Shown: positions 35,739 to 49,388 of the stretch, piece after piece
Numbering within the stretch: the first letter of the stretch is position 1
Layout: each line of letters starts with the position of its first letter
Assembly (NCBI GenBank): GCA_000711775.1
Contig: ARYC01017478.1
Location: 1-64,000, forward strand
DNA: 64,000 nt
Origin: Oxytricha trifallax
Lineage: Eukaryota > Ciliophora > Spirotrichea > Sporadotrichida > Oxytrichidae
Reading direction: 5' to 3'
Made by a program: the position numbers and the translations under genes
The notes under the pieces: generated by a model
Database searches by the model: none
The model's input: only the letters and a program-made list of their open reading frames with translations
Told to the model about the DNA's origin: nothing

Positions 35739-37480
35739 ATGTCAACTTACAGTCTTTTATGGTATTTTAATTTTCTTACCTCTCAGCAAAGAATCTACCG
35801 GAGTGTCATATGCTCTACTATTATAGTTTATCTTGGTAGATTTTATCATTATTATAATAAAATATATCAGCAAACTAAAATGAGCGCTAACCTTTTGAGA
35901 AGAGCGGCATTACTTGGATCATGTCAATAAAAGTTATCATTCCAGCAACCAAGAAAAGTAGAGACCAGAGACGCTTGTACTCAGTGGGAGCCTACTTATG
36001 ACAACTTTGACCAGTCTAGCTTTGAGATTTAAATATAAGTTAAGTAGGAGGTTATCAAAGAAGCTGTGCAAATTGAGGAGGAGGTTAAACAACCCGCCAT
36101 AGAGCATTAATAAATACCAGCCAAAGTTGACTATTAATGCAAAGAATGCAATAAAGTTTTCCCTTACAAGTCAACTTATAAGAGACACTTGAGAGATATA
36201 CACAACGATATGCCAAGGTTATAAAACCCCATAGATCAATTAAGACATGAGAATTGGGGTAAAGAACAATTAAACTAAGAATTAATTATTATTGGCGTAT
36301 AATTATAATGTTTGGGCTAATTATTAAAACTATTGGCTCGATTAATTGTCCTTATAAACTAATCCAATCAGGGTGTGTTATATTTGATTTTAGCCTAATT
36401 ATTTATATTATTAGCCAATTATAATTAATTTTTAATCTAATTGTTCTTAACTCCTATCCAAGCTTCTTAATTGATCTATGGGGTTTTATCTCAAGCATTA
36501 AAAGAAAGATGGGAAGTATGTCTTCGAGTTCAGTGAGAAGCCATATTCTCATACAAGAGACCTTAAATTGCACTTAAAGAAAAAGTACAATCAAAGTTTT
36601 GTATTTATTCATGAACCTACAGAAAAAATACTCCTATAATATAGAAAATCAAGAATTTCTGCTTAGTCTCTTAGGGTTGAGGTTTAGAAATAAGTGAAAA
36701 TAAAGAGCTATCAAGAACTTCCCAGTCTCCGAGATCAATAAAATTATGGTATAAATATAAGCTATAAAAATTTCTGTCTTGAAAATTATTTTCTTAGATT
36801 CTTGTCTTGAAATTTACCTCACATTAGAAGATAAGATTATTATGCTCTTTAAAAAGCAAAATTTAAAGATTGCTAGCATTTAATTTTGCTTGATTCTATT
36901 TTTACTTGGATAAAATTATTTAGCATACAGGCTTACCCTCATTAAAATGACTTACAGAGTGATTTTATCTGACACTAAAATTCTTTTGTTGTTGTTGAAG
37001 CAGATGCCAAAGGTAAAATGACTAGATCGTTCAACAATAGTTGAGGGATTAGAAGAGCTTCACAAGCTCGGTTAGGTTAATATAGACTTAAAGCCAGAAA
37101 CATAATGAAGGACTTTTAATCTCTTAGAGTTTATATTATTGATTTCAACAGGGCTCAAATAGTAAACCTCTGCGCCAGGAAATGTACGAATCACTACTCT
37201 ATATCTCCCCGTGAGAGAAGATTGGAGAGATGTCGGTATTGCGTATATATGGGCATTAGCAGCAATAATATTAGAGAGTGATATGCCAAGGAAGGATTAA
37301 TTTAGCTGTAAGAATGAAAGAGATTCTAATTAAAGAATCGATAAAATAAAACTAATATAGGCTTCAGAGAGCTACTCTACAATAATCAATACATGCTATG
37401 AAAAGAAGTTAAGCTAGATACAACCAAACAACAACTTAGAAAGATAAATTTTAGAGAACTGCGGCATGACTAATAGTTTA
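35739..37480 (+). pseudogene. TBE-c zinc-finger/kinase remnant, split by a MITE
   Basis: The first finger (TGCAAAGAATGCAATAAAG near 36139) keeps a base lost in TBE-a. The element at 36224-36486 interrupts the region just after it. The kinase part is heavily decayed (PGYFP and HRD motifs damaged, many indels). Confidence 0.75.
36224..36486. mobile_element. MITE copy 1, 263 bp, TA target
   Basis: Ends AAACCCCATAGATCAATTAAG and its complement, about 24-bp inverted repeats. TA is duplicated at 36222-36223 and 36487-36488; comparison with the empty TBE-a site (GCCAAGGTTATATCTCAAGC) proves precise insertion with a 2-bp duplication. No ORF. A TA target is typical of Tc1/mariner-type transposition. 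Confidence 0.92.
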
Positions 37481-37967
37481 TATTTGCGTGATATATATTT
37501 AAAAAACAGATTTTAAATACTCATTTAATTACTAATATTTAAGATTAAACCCCGTCATAAACCCTAATAAAACAGAAATAAGATTTGCATTTATAATCTA
37601 CTTTTATCAATCAAATAACTTCAGGGGTTTGGGGGGTTTTGATTGACATATCAAATATCAATTTAAATTTGTATTAATTAATTTAATCTTATCCTCTCGA
37701 TCAATTAATATAAACGATTTAATATATAATTAATTATTTTACTATTTTATTAAATTTTTTTTCATGATAATTTATTTCAAATTTAAATTAGGATAAATCT
37801 TGATTAATTTAATAAAAAATTTTTTTAAAGTAATATTTCCCCTAATTTATTTATATAATTCAAAACTTATTTATTTTTTATTTATTGTATTTAGATTTTA
37901 AAGTGTGACATAAAGAATATTATTAAGTTATTTAAAAGTTTTTAAGGAATTAAAAATAAAATCTAAT

Positions 37968-39296
37968 TCATTCAGCCCCTATTTAGCCATTAACTTATAA
38001 ATTTAATGAATTTAAATCATGATTCTTTACTTATAGATTAATAATCTTGACTTGATTGTCAATAACTTTTAAGAATTCAATTTGAACTTTTTCCTTATTC
38101 ACATTTTAAGTCTAAAGCATTTATATCGAAATGTCTTATACTTCATAATATCTGGTTAGTTAATCAATTAAGCCCAAATTCAAGAAATTGCCAAACATCT
38201 TAAATTTTCTCAATTATTCTTCATTGAAATATATTACGCTTGATGTCTGGAAAGTAAGTGATCTACAATTGATTTTGAAAAATTCTTTATTCAGTATTTA
38301 TTAAAGATCCAATGTATCATTTAACTTTATGAAGATATCGGTGTTTCGATATTTGGAAATTTTCAAATGATTTAATTGATTCTAAAGCATAGAACTTGTA
38401 ATGTTTATTCTTATTTTTTGAACATTTCTGAAGTATTATGTTGAAAAATGAAAGTGAAATATATCTGCATGCTTAAATTCTAAGTTAAATTCTTCATGTT
38501 GTATGATCTGGTCTTTGGTGTATAAATATTCAAAAACTTATAATCTACCTTAATTTCTCACATGTTTTAGAACGTCGACAGATATCTAACTTAAAAGAGT
38601 ATCATTCATTTTAAGAACTTCAAGATTATTTAAACTTGCAAGCATTCTAGAATCTATAAATATACAATTATCCATTCTTAACTCTCTTAAATTGGAGAAT
38701 GGATCATAAGCTGGACTCTCTAGATACTATAGATTATTGCGCCTATCTTTGATTAGATATTTGAACTGGTGGCCTATGTAAGAATCTTTTAAGCATACTT
38801 TGGGGAACAAATTCAATAGTTTATGTAAATTTGAATCTGATAAAGTAAATTCTGACTTGGTAATAGTTAAGCAATTGAATTTAATTCTTTTGTACATCAA
38901 ATCTTCATTTATTGTTAAATTGTTAACATTTAGGCATTAATCTATTTCGATAGATAATTCTGGCTCTTAATCATTGTCAATAGTTAGGAGAAAATCTAGT
39001 AGATTGTTAACTTTGTTTTGATTTATGAAATATCTGAAAAGTACTACATAGTTCTTAGAACACTATTTTAAGAATTAAAAATCACCTTTACCACACAATT
39101 AGTGTGGAATTATATATAATTGCTCATTTTTTGAAGTTCTATAGCTTAAGAAATATGAAATTGCTTATTTTTCTGATTTATTCAATTGCTTGACAAGTAG
39201 ATAGTTTTAGTTTAAACTTAAAAATGAGTAAACTATGAGTCTTATGTTTTTTGTCAAACTTTTTTGAGATTATTAAAATTATTAACAACTTTGCAT
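37968..39296 (-). CDS. Paralogue M5 of the AT-rich tandem family, intact (442 aa)
   Basis: ATG 39296 to TGA 37968-37970, 443 codons. Every plus-strand TCA in the interval was checked and none is in frame. The N-terminus reads MQSCQQFQQSQKSLTKN, then IRLIVYSFLSLNQNY. It is the frame-true counterpart of M3. Later blocks match the family (short hydrophobic repeats, a YNEEY-type motif near the C-terminus). Function unknown. Confidence 0.75.
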
Positions 39297-39876
39297 GAAG
39301 TCTATGTAACAGGTGTTCGAAATTGAATTTATTTTTGAAAAAAGCTTAAATTTTTCTCTGATTAATTATAAATAATAATTTCTCATTATTATAACAAGTG
39401 GTAAGTACCTTTAATTAGAATATTTATTATCTTGGTTTTTTTTAATTTATATTTGTTATTAATTTAAATTAAATGAGCATATTTAGTAAATAATGAAAAT
39501 CATTCAAAAATAATAAAAAAATAATTAAATATTTTCTATATAAATAAGTTTATTTATGCATGACTATTTAATTTATTTTATATGTATAACAATTAATATA
39601 AATTAATGAAATCTAAAATTATAATTCATTAAATTTAAATTGTGAAGATTGATTATTTGAAGAATTCTTAAGTTTATTATACAAAAATAATTTTTTTTAA
39701 TTCTATATTTTTTGCTTCTTATAATTTCTCTATTTTAAGATTACTTTAAAATTGTTTCTGTAATTTAATACATTACTTTCATTAGTAGAAACTAGTTATA
39801 TTAGAATATAATAATTAATTGCTAAAAATTTGTTTCTTTTGCTCTTGTAGGATAAATTTAAAATATATTAAAATTT

Positions 39877-39907
39877 GGGGGAGTTTATTATGCCCCCCCC
39901 CAAATTG
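39877..39907. repeat. Small G/C hairpin in AT-rich spacer
   Basis: A G5 run and a C9 run flanked by AAATTT and AAATT can pair across an 11-base loop. The homologous place in block 1 (near 31200) has only a shorter G/C patch. Confidence 0.5.
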
Positions 39908-40799
39908 TTATTTTTTCCAAGGGAGAAGTTTAATTATCCATTCATAAAATATTTATTTTTTTATCAATTTGTAAAGCTCTTTATCATCGAAAATGCTTAT
40001 AAACTCAATTAAACATCCAATAAATCACATATCTTGATAAAAATTGGAGTATTAATTATAACTACGTTAGTTTAAAGTATATTATATTAAATTAAACGAG
40101 GGATAATTGTTACCCTTGAATATTTATCAATTATAAAAGTTTTTAAATAGAGGGAAAGGGACATTTAATAAGTGATTGATATATTTTGAAATATAAAATA
40201 AATTTAATTTTTGGGCCAGGAAGCTTCCTGCTTTTTAAGATTTGGGTTTATTTAAATAAATAAGATATTTAATGAAACTCAAACCTTAATTCTTAATTTT
40301 TACTTTAAAAATTAAGTTCTTATTTTAACTAAGAAATATTTTTAAAGTTTTCTTAGATTGAATTTATAAGCATTTTTAACCAAAAAATTAATGTATTTCA
40401 ATTATTATAGTTATGGGAATGTATTTATTTAATTATAATAACTCTTATTTACTAATATAAATTTATTGAAAATTATTATAATAATAGAGAAAAAGAGCAA
40501 TTTAAAATAATCTAATAAATATTTATAGTCATTTAGGATATCTTTAGAAAAGGTTTTTAGTTTTAGCATCAATAAATATTTAAATGTATTTTTATAAGAA
40601 CTTTAGAATTTCTTAAGATTCTAAAACTCATTGCATATAAGTTAATAATCTTTTTAGATTTTAAATAATTTATTCAATTTATAATATAATCAAGCATCTT
40701 TAAAGTAATAAGTACAAAGTAAGGATAAAAATCAGTGATTTAGTTAAATTTCTTAAACTTTAAATAAAATTTTTAAAATCTGCTTTGATTAATGCTAAC

Positions 40800-42114
40800 T
40801 CATAGATTTTGATCATCTTATTCTATAATTTTCACAGTAAGCTTAATTAACTTAATAGAGCCATTGATATCCTTTGCAAACTCTAATTAAATTCTGTCAC
40901 TCTATTAATCTTTATTCTGCAATGATTAAATAGAAATGTAGTCTTATTTGTAATAATCGTTAAGCAATTCTACAAAGCTCATCAACATTAGGATTTCACT
41001 TTCTTATGTCTACCAATAATATTCCTCATCAAAATAAACCACATTCGATGCTTAGATTTTAAGTGATTTGCAATTAAATAAGAAAAGTTTATTAAGATCT
41101 ATTGTTAAGTCTAGTTAATCTTCAAGTATAAATGAAACATTAGTATTGTAATATTGAGTGTATTATAGATCTATTAGTATTTGCTTGAAACTTATATTAC
41201 TAATGTTAAATTTTATTTTTTACAAATTTTACAAACTTTTATTTGAGAAATCAAAATCGAATGAACATTTATCATTTTACTGTGAGATGAATTCTTCTTA
41301 ATTTCCTTGCATAAATTTGTTATTCACAAATGTAATTTACTTAAGATTTCTTTAAAATTCTTCTAGACTTAAAACTTTTAAACATGGTTAGCTTAGTAGA
41401 GTGTTTTTAAGGGTAAAAGTTTCAAGATTTTTTAAACAAGACAACATTTAAGAATCAATAAAAATACAATCATCAATTTTTAATTCTTTAATTTTTTTGT
41501 ATAAATCTATAGCTGAGTTATAAAGATTATCATTAAGAAAATTATTTGTCTAAAAATTTTACAAGATATCTTTGAATTGTTGTCCAATGAAAGATTATTT
41601 CAAATCCACGATTGGAAATAAGTTTAAAAGTGCCCATAAGCTTGAACCAGCAAAAGTAAATTCTGAATTAATTACTGTTAATTTGTTGAATTTAATCTAT
41701 GAATAATATAGGTCTGAATCAATATTCAAATAATGAAGATTTTTACAACCATCAAATTATAAGTCTACTTGGGGTTTTACTATTCCAGTCGAGGATCTTT
41801 CCAAATATTTGAGAAAATTTAAAACTCTACTAACTTTACTTTCATCTATACTTTCTTTGAAAATAATCTTATAGTTTTTCGAATGATCTCTAATGAAATC
41901 AAAATCTAAAACATTGGATAATCGCTCTGAATTGATAATGTTCATTCTTTAACTTTCGCTAATTTATTTAGTATTGGGTAGCTGATTTTTCTGATTTTTG
42001 AAGCCTGTTCATTATTAAATACCACTTATTTATATTCAGAAAAGAGTAAATAATATCTCTAATATAGAGTGACAGTTGTTTATAACTTTTGCTTTTATTG
42101 AAAAGATTGCTCAT
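40800..42114 (-). pseudogene. Paralogue M6, 5-nt deletion near the N-terminus
   Basis: ATG 42114 (MSNLFNKSKSYKQL) to TGA 40800-40802, 1315 nt, exactly 5 nt shorter than M4. The deletion lies about 75 codons in, where M4 has KNEQFMLNS. Downstream about 360 codons are open and very close to M4. An internal ATG at 41945 could start a shorter product. Confidence 0.75.
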
Positions 42115-42526
42115 TAATTTTTTCTATATTTACTTTATCCTTTTTCTTTTTTTTTATTACATTTGTTTTTTATAATTCCAAATATAAGAATTAATTTAAA
42201 TATTCATACTTATTGAAGCTTCTTTTTATTACTTTTGATTACTTTTGATTATTAAATTGCTAAAAATATATTCAGGGTTTTTTTTTATTTAAGAAGTATT
42301 AAGAAAATTAAATAATTAAACACACGCATTATTTAGCAATTTATTTAAAATTGGCAATCATATTAAAACTTAGGTCTTTATTTTAAAATTCATTTTTACA
42401 AGAAATATTTCATATGTTATAATTTCAGCACACAAAATAGATATCCCATAGTTTATACTTTACATTTGTTTCCATTCTCAAACTTTAGTTATAAACCTTT
42501 TATCTTTGAGAGTTTTATAAATTTTA

Positions 42527-42560
<34 letters not shown>
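42527..42560. repeat. (ATT)n microsatellite
   Basis: About eleven perfect ATT units. Confidence 0.9.
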
Positions 42561-42562
<2 letters not shown>

Positions 42563-43076
42563 TTATTGTTTGATCTAAAAAATAATACTGATTGTAAAAT
42601 TATATCAGGAGATTTGATATATAATCTTATAAATATTAAATTTAAAAGTTTAAACAATTGCAAATTAATATTAAATTAGATGAACAAAAAAAAGATTAAA
42701 AATGTCACTACTAAATAGCTAAACTTTTACTATTTAACTATAACTTATTTCTTTTAAAACAATTAGACAGTTTATAAAAGTTTTTTTTAAATACTTAAAT
42801 TACTATGATTTATAAATAATAATGATGTCCCATATTTTAATTTAACAAATGAGATTTTTTATAAAAAATAATTCTACATGTTTAATGCAAATTCTCTCTT
42901 TTTTTAAGCATTCCATTTTTCTAATAGAATTTTTATTGTAGACATTAATTTAAAAAAATTTAAATAAAATTAAAAACTTTTGAAATTTTTTATTTTGTAA
43001 TGATATTCAAATCAAATTATATTTATAAAAATAATATATTATATTATTGAAATATTTTAGTTATAAATTAATTTAT

Positions 43077-44444
43077 TCAATTATTTTTCAAGATATCTAT
43101 TATTTATTAGTTCATATGATCTTCTCTGAGATTCTAAACTTATATATTGATTTTCTTTTATAATTCACCAATTAATTTAGTAAATTCTAATTAAATTCTG
43201 CCATTTTGATATTTTTTATACTATTGTATTTTTACAGAGATATTTTAGTCCTTATAATATTGATTAATCTCATCTATTAAACTGTTCTTTATTATCTGAC
43301 CTGCTTGCTTTATATATTTGAGATATTCCTCATCAAAATAACTCACTTTTGATGTTTAAATTGTTAGTGATTTACAGTCAATTAGAAATAATTTATGTAT
43401 AACAGCATATAGATCGAGTTAATCATCTAGTCTTAAGATTATGTCTATATTGTAATATCTGAAAATTCCTGCATCCAATAATAATTCCTGAAAATTAGAA
43501 TTACAAATGTTATATTGAATTCTCTCTAAATGTTACAAACATTTGTATGTGAAATCGAAGGAAAATGAACATCCCTCATTTTAATCTAATATAAATTCTT
43601 CTAAATTGCTTTGCAATCCTTTGTTACTTAAAAACTTAATTTATTTGAAATTTTTCTAGAATTGTTCTTGGCTTAAAATCTGTTGGCTTGGTTCGCTTAG
43701 TAAAGTATCTTTAATAGCAAAAACTTCAAGATTGGATATACTGGCTAACATATTAGAATCAATAAAAATACAATTATCCATTCTTAACTCTTTAATGTTG
43801 TTGTATAAGTTTGATGTGGGCTTCATAAGTTATTCATAATAATTTTATTAGTTTTTAACTAATTCCTTAAACTAATGTCCAATATAAGAGTCTTTCAAAT
43901 GTACAATTGGAAATAATTTCAAGAGAGGTTGAAGATTTGAATAAGAAAAAGTAAATTCAGAGTTTATTATTGACAATTTAGTAAATCTGATTCAATTAAA
44001 TTACAGTTTCTAATTGATACTCAAAATTTCAATATTCTGGCATTAATTAAATTCTATATTTATTTGAGGTTTTTCATTCCCAAATTGTAGCATGTTTAAG
44101 ATTTTGATAAAATGCAGCACCTTCCCAACTTGACTTTAACTTATACTTTCTCTGAAAACTATAGTATAGTCATTCGAGTACTCAGTGATAAAGTTAAAAT
44201 CTTAATAGAACCATAGATGCTCTGGATTTATAAAAAACTCTTCATTTCTTTATTTTCTATTTTATATATAGTTAAGAGACTCTGATTTTTCTGATTTTTG
44301 TAACTTATGGATGATATGATACCACTAGTTTATATTTAGGTAAGAGTAAATTATATCTTTAATTCTATGTGGCAATTATGAACTTTCACTCTTATTGTTT
44401 ATTTCACAATACTCTTCAAAGCTTAAAATTTATTGACTGCCCAT
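43077..44444 (-). pseudogene. Paralogue M7, one nonsense codon
   Basis: ATG 44444 (MGSQQILSFEEYCEINNK) to TGA 43077-43079, 456 codons. The frame is continuous except for TGA near codon 148 (after LQFN), where M6 has a TAG Gln codon. It is more divergent from M4/M6 than they are from each other, but keeps KELRMDNCIFIDSNM and KVSYFDEEYLKY. Confidence 0.75.
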
Positions 44445-45239
44445 TAATTTTTATATTATTTTATTTATTCAATTTTTAAAATTAAAAAAGATAATTTAAT
44501 TATATTTCTTGTCTGAAAATCTATGATAACTATATAATTTAAGATACAAATAATTTAAATATTTATTGCAATGTTTAATATATTCTGTGAATAAATAAGC
44601 TTGTAATTTTAGTCTCGCATTAAATTTATAACCAAATTTAAATAAAAAAATCTCAATATATTTTATCAATTTTAATTGAGAAGTTGAGACTAGATATTAT
44701 TTCATATTTATTCTTTAATTTATTTCATAAAATTATTTAACGAAGATAGTGTTTACTTCAGAAAAAAATAAATGTTCATCCAGCCATTCTTATTATTGAA
44801 AAATATTGAAATTGAATATAAAAAATTGCACTATATATAACAAATTAATGACCTTTGATTTTGATCTAAAAATTATAATTTTATTTTTTATTGTAAGAAA
44901 TAGTCATATAATTCAAATTCACTTAGTACTAAATTTACATTATCCCAATCAAATTATAATGATTAATAAAATATTACTTGAGTATCAAAATAGATTTTTT
45001 AGAATTCAATTTATAGAGTTTAAAAATAGTTTAAAAGTAAATTGTATTTATTTTTTAGGATATTTCCAGACTCCTTATTTGAATTAAAGAAATATTAAAA
45101 AAGATTAAGTTTTAAATGGCACACCAAATACATTGATTTTACAAAATTAATTTATTATAATGCTCTTATAAAATCAATATATTTATTAATGATTAATAAA
45201 GCCAATTATTTAATGATAAAAAAATTGACAGAAACTTCA

Positions 45240-46500
45240 AAATTCTTTAATTATTATATTTATCTTTTTCATTATGCTTTCAATTTCTTTAGTAAATTCG
45301 AGTTTAATTTTATTATCTTTATATTTCAAATTTTCAACTATTCTTACTGAAATATTCTAATCTTTATAATATTCATTTAGCAACTCAATAAAGCTTGATT
45401 TCCCTAACTATCCAATTTAATTAAAATATTTTTGGTAAACTTCATCGAAATAAATCACGTGAGATGCCTTTAAAGTTAGGGATTTACATTTCATTAAGAA
45501 AAACTTATTTAAGACAGTTTGAAGATCTAGTGGATCATTAAATCTGAAAACAAAATCTATATCATAAAAATATTTATATTCAAACTTATTGAATAATCTT
45601 ACTATGCCTGAATTGCAAATGCTGATTTTTGCTATCTCTAAATTCTTAAATACTTCTCTTGAAAAATCAAAAGTATATATTTTCCCTTGAAGAGGTTAAT
45701 AATGATATTCTTCAAATAAACTGCTAACACTTGTATCGTTTATATATTTAATAATTCTTAATGATTTCAGAAAACTGTCCTTTTATAATATTTATTTACA
45801 TTTACCACTAAAAATAGTATTTTTTACAATTAACACTTCAAGGGAATCAATGCATGCAAGCATTTAAGAATCAGTAAAAACGCAATTTTCCATTCTCAGT
45901 TCTCTTAAATTTTTATAAAAAGTGAAATAAGGGGAATCTTTTGAATTTTCTTTTTTCTTTTTTCCAATATAATAATCTTTAAAAAGCATTATTGGAAACA
46001 TTTTAAAAAATTGATGTGAATTATATTATGAAAAATTGAATTCTGAGTCATTTATTGATAATTTATTGAATAAAATATTATTAAAATTTACATGATGATT
46101 TAATTAAAATATCTCTGTTTTATCGCATTCTATAAGTTGAATGTTTATTTCAAACTTCACTGTATTATTTTTATTTTTATCTATAAATTCAATAAAATTT
46201 AAAGTTTAAATTAAACAGTTTTTGCTTCAACAATTTCTAAAAATTATTGTTAAAAATTAAGAAAGCTTGCAAATATTAAAAAAGTTTGCTGGCTATCTAA
46301 GTTTTTATGAATTAATAAGTAATTATTCATTAATTGATTATCTATGCTGTCAATGATAAAAAAGAAGAGATTTTTCTGATTTTTACAATTTTTTCATTAT
46401 ATTAATGCTTTAATTCAAACTTAAGAAAGCGTATATGACAAGCCTGATGTTTTTTGTTAAGCTTAATTTAAAATTGATAACATGTTGTTAAAATTTTTGC
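45240..46500 (-). pseudogene. Paralogue M8 of the AT-rich tandem family, decayed
   Basis: N-terminal block KNIRLVIYAFLSLNQS followed by KKLQKSEKS, then an in-frame TGA. Later family blocks (RELRMENCVF-like and a YFDE-like motif) are recognisable in changing frames. Confidence 0.55.
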
Positions 46501-47299
46501 TTATTATTCTGTATTAGTATAACTTTAAATTGTTATTATAATTGTCCTTATAAGCTTTTGCTCTTTCTACTTTACCTTTTAACGATTTTTAATCTCTCCA
46601 TAGTTAAAAGAATTTAATTTTTTCTTTTAAATTATAAGTCTTTTTTTATATACTTTAATTTGTATTTCTAACAAATCAAATGTAAATATTCAGTTTATTT
46701 AAATATCTGGATATTATAAAACCAATTAAAATTAAATTACCTGCTATTATAAATTTTTTTTTTCTTCTTATTTATGTATTATTAGGAATATTGAAATTGT
46801 TCATTTTAACTAAGTGTTTATTGTTTGCTTTTTGCTAATTATCCAACTTGGAGTAATTGTTTTATTTTTTATATTTTATAAATTAAAAAGCATTCAACAG
46901 TTTTAAAAAGGATTTAATTTAATTAATACCGATATTGAACATTCGATAATATTTAATTCATTAAATATAAGCTTAGAATTTCTAAAATTTAGACTAATTT
47001 TAACACTGAGGAAAATAAATTACATAATCAATTATAAATCATATCTAAATTTAATATTATATTTTGATAATACAATATCATATTAAAGTCGATAGATATT
47101 AATCTTTATAATTGGCTATTTAATCTAAAAAATTATAAATTTTCTTTCTCAACTCCTCAACTCAATTAAAATTGAATAAGGAATTTATATATTAAAGTAT
47201 AAACTAAAACATATTCTTAATAATGAAGCATTGAATTATAAATATAGTTAAGAATTATTAAGTTTTCTAATTAAAATTTAATTTCAAATAAATTATCAA

Positions 47300-48060
47300 T
47301 TATTTAATAAATACTATCAACTTCGTATAATTGTTAAATAATGAAATTTTCTTCTTCATGATATATAAGTGAGTTTTTTAAGTTAAAAATTGAGATCTTT
47401 CATTGTATACATTTTCATTCTCCGCTAACCTTGCTTAAATATAATAATCTCTATGATCGTCTTTAGATATTAAATAATGTTAGATTTATTCACCCTAAGA
47501 TACCCATGATTATTTAGGTGCCTTTGATACTATTCAATTATAAATTACATTTAAAACTTTTAATGTAAGAGAATTAAAATATTTTAGAAAAAAACTTATT
47601 CAATAATGCTTGAAATTATAATAGATCATCAATTTTAATAGCAAAATAAGGCTCTGGGAAATTGAAACAATCTAAATTTGAGAGTTGTTGCCTATGCTTG
47701 AAATATATGATACTACATTCTTTTAAATATAAAATATACTTATTGAAAATTTATAATTGCACATTTTCCTAGATTACAATCAAAAAAAAATTAAAAAATA
47801 ATCTTATAACAGTATTGTCATCCTTTATTCATATCTTTTTTAGTAACCTCAAAAATATATCTTTACATTCTATAGCATATTAGTTCGGATAATTTAGCTC
47901 TAAAATTTATTTAAATCAGGATAAAAGGAATTTAATGCTCAATTATTTGATATTTATATAAAATTTCTTTTCAATTAATAGAGTAAATTTTTGAAAATAT
48001 TTATGAGTTTGATATTTAATTTATTCAAAGTCTGAGTCTTCTCCTAGCCCCTCCCGTTTA
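47300..48060 (-). pseudogene. Possible paralogue M9, fragment
   Basis: Only weak similarity of block order (a Leu/Asp segment near 47600 and a YNEEY-like place near 47480). May be a degenerate end of the array next to TBE-L. Confidence 0.3.
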
Positions 48061-48299
48061 ATATGTAATTTGTCAATATTCTGTACTGAGTATAGCGCTT
48101 GTTGGTATTGCTAAAATGAGAGTTTGCAGTTATATTTTTTTTTTCTTCATAATTTACAACAAGTACTCAAACTTAAAAATGAGCTTAAAATTAGTCTAAG
48201 TATTATTTAGTTTTTATCTCATTTTTAGCAATTAATTATCAAAATCGAAGTCAAATTTGTAGATTGATTAAATTAATAAATTTTATTAAATTATTTTAT

Positions 48300-49328
48300 A
48301 TGGAGAAAAAATGTGATCTACATAATACATATACAAATCTTATTTGCTTATTGAGATTTCGACAAAAAACTTACAGTAAACAAAGTAAAGTATATGCTTC
48401 AATTAAAGAAATTTCAAAGACATTATACCTTTCAGAAAAAATAGTAAAATAAAAATTGAAGCGATTATAAACTGAAAATATTGAAGGCTAAAAGGATAAA
48501 AACATTCTACATAGAATGACTTAAGAGCAACTTAACTATTTACTATCAGAAAAAACTTTGAGAGAATAAATGCTTTTATCAATTGAATAAAGAGCTAAAA
48601 TTTTTCATCGAAATTTCCCAGAAATAAAAATATCTACTTCAAGCTTGTATAAGCTTTATAAAAAAAATGGAATTAAATATAAGTCAACTTGAAAGGAATA
48701 CAATTTAACCGAATATAAAAAATTATAAATTCAACAAGACTTATCTAGGGTTTTTGAGGAATTAAATAAAATTATAGAAAATGGGGAAAATATAGTATAT
48801 CTAGATGAAACAATTTTTAAACCCCACTCAATAAATTACAAATCATGGGCTCATAAATACAGTAACTAGGCACTTAAAAAAGGTGGTGTTAACCTTGATA
48901 CCTTGGCAGCAGTTGTAATAATTAGTTCATAATTTGGATTAGAAGGCTTTAGAATAAAAGCAAAGTCAATTAAGACAGATGACTTACTTCAGGTGCTATA
49001 AGATTTAGACTTAAGATATAAAGGGAAAAACTTGACAATATTTCTAGACAATCTAAGGGCTCATCACTCAAAACTATTGAAGCAAACTGTTGAAGAAAAT
49101 GGATGGAAGCTATTATTCAATGCAGCATATTCATCCAAGTACAACTGCATTGAAAACATTTTTTCAAGAGTAAAATAGCTATATAAAAAAGACATTATAC
49201 AACTTTAATTCAAACTATCAAACAATAAACACTTCTAAATTGTTTAGGACTCAATTCTCAAAATAAAAATAAGTGACTGTATAAAAAGTGAAAACTTTTG
49301 CTTTAATTAACTTAAGATATAAAGTTGA
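48300..49328 (+). pseudogene. TBE-L DDE transposase, one nonsense codon
   Basis: ATG 48300 to TGA 49326-49328, 343 codons. The Tc1/IS630-type triad is present: IVYLDETIF, TIFLDNLRAHH, SSKYNCIENIF. One internal TGA follows NGIKYKST, otherwise open. Distant from the TBE-a transposase apart from the triad and an RAKIFHRNFPEIKIS block matching RAVMFHRQFPELHIS. Converges with the 22-kDa ORF, 60 bp apart. Confidence 0.85.
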
Positions 49329-49388
49329 TAAAAATTTTATTATTTTATGTTAACATAAATTTGTAGTATATTTAAGTCTTAAATAAAA

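Larger units (their letters stand above)
34080..37641 (+). mobile_element. TBE-c: decayed, left-truncated TBE of the TBE-a subfamily
   Basis: Homology to TBE-a begins within the transposase gene (TBE-a about 12010). The left terminus and first third are missing. The right end is GGGGTTTGGGGGGTTTTG followed by ATT. It keeps remnants of all three ORFs and GGAG-type iterons (35600-35710), and carries an inserted MITE. It lies exactly between the two duplicated blocks. Confidence 0.85.
37645..42460. repeat. Segmental duplication, block 2 (M5-M6)
   Basis: Second copy of the M3-M4 block: M5 resembles M3, M6 resembles M4, and the spacer and the tail (TAATTTCAGCACACAAAATA) correspond. Confidence 0.65.

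Noticed and set aside
44806-45087. Plus-strand ORF of 93 codons in AT-rich DNA
   Set aside because: Composed almost only of Ile, Asn, Lys, Leu and Phe as expected from base composition, and has no homologue in the neighbouring repeats.
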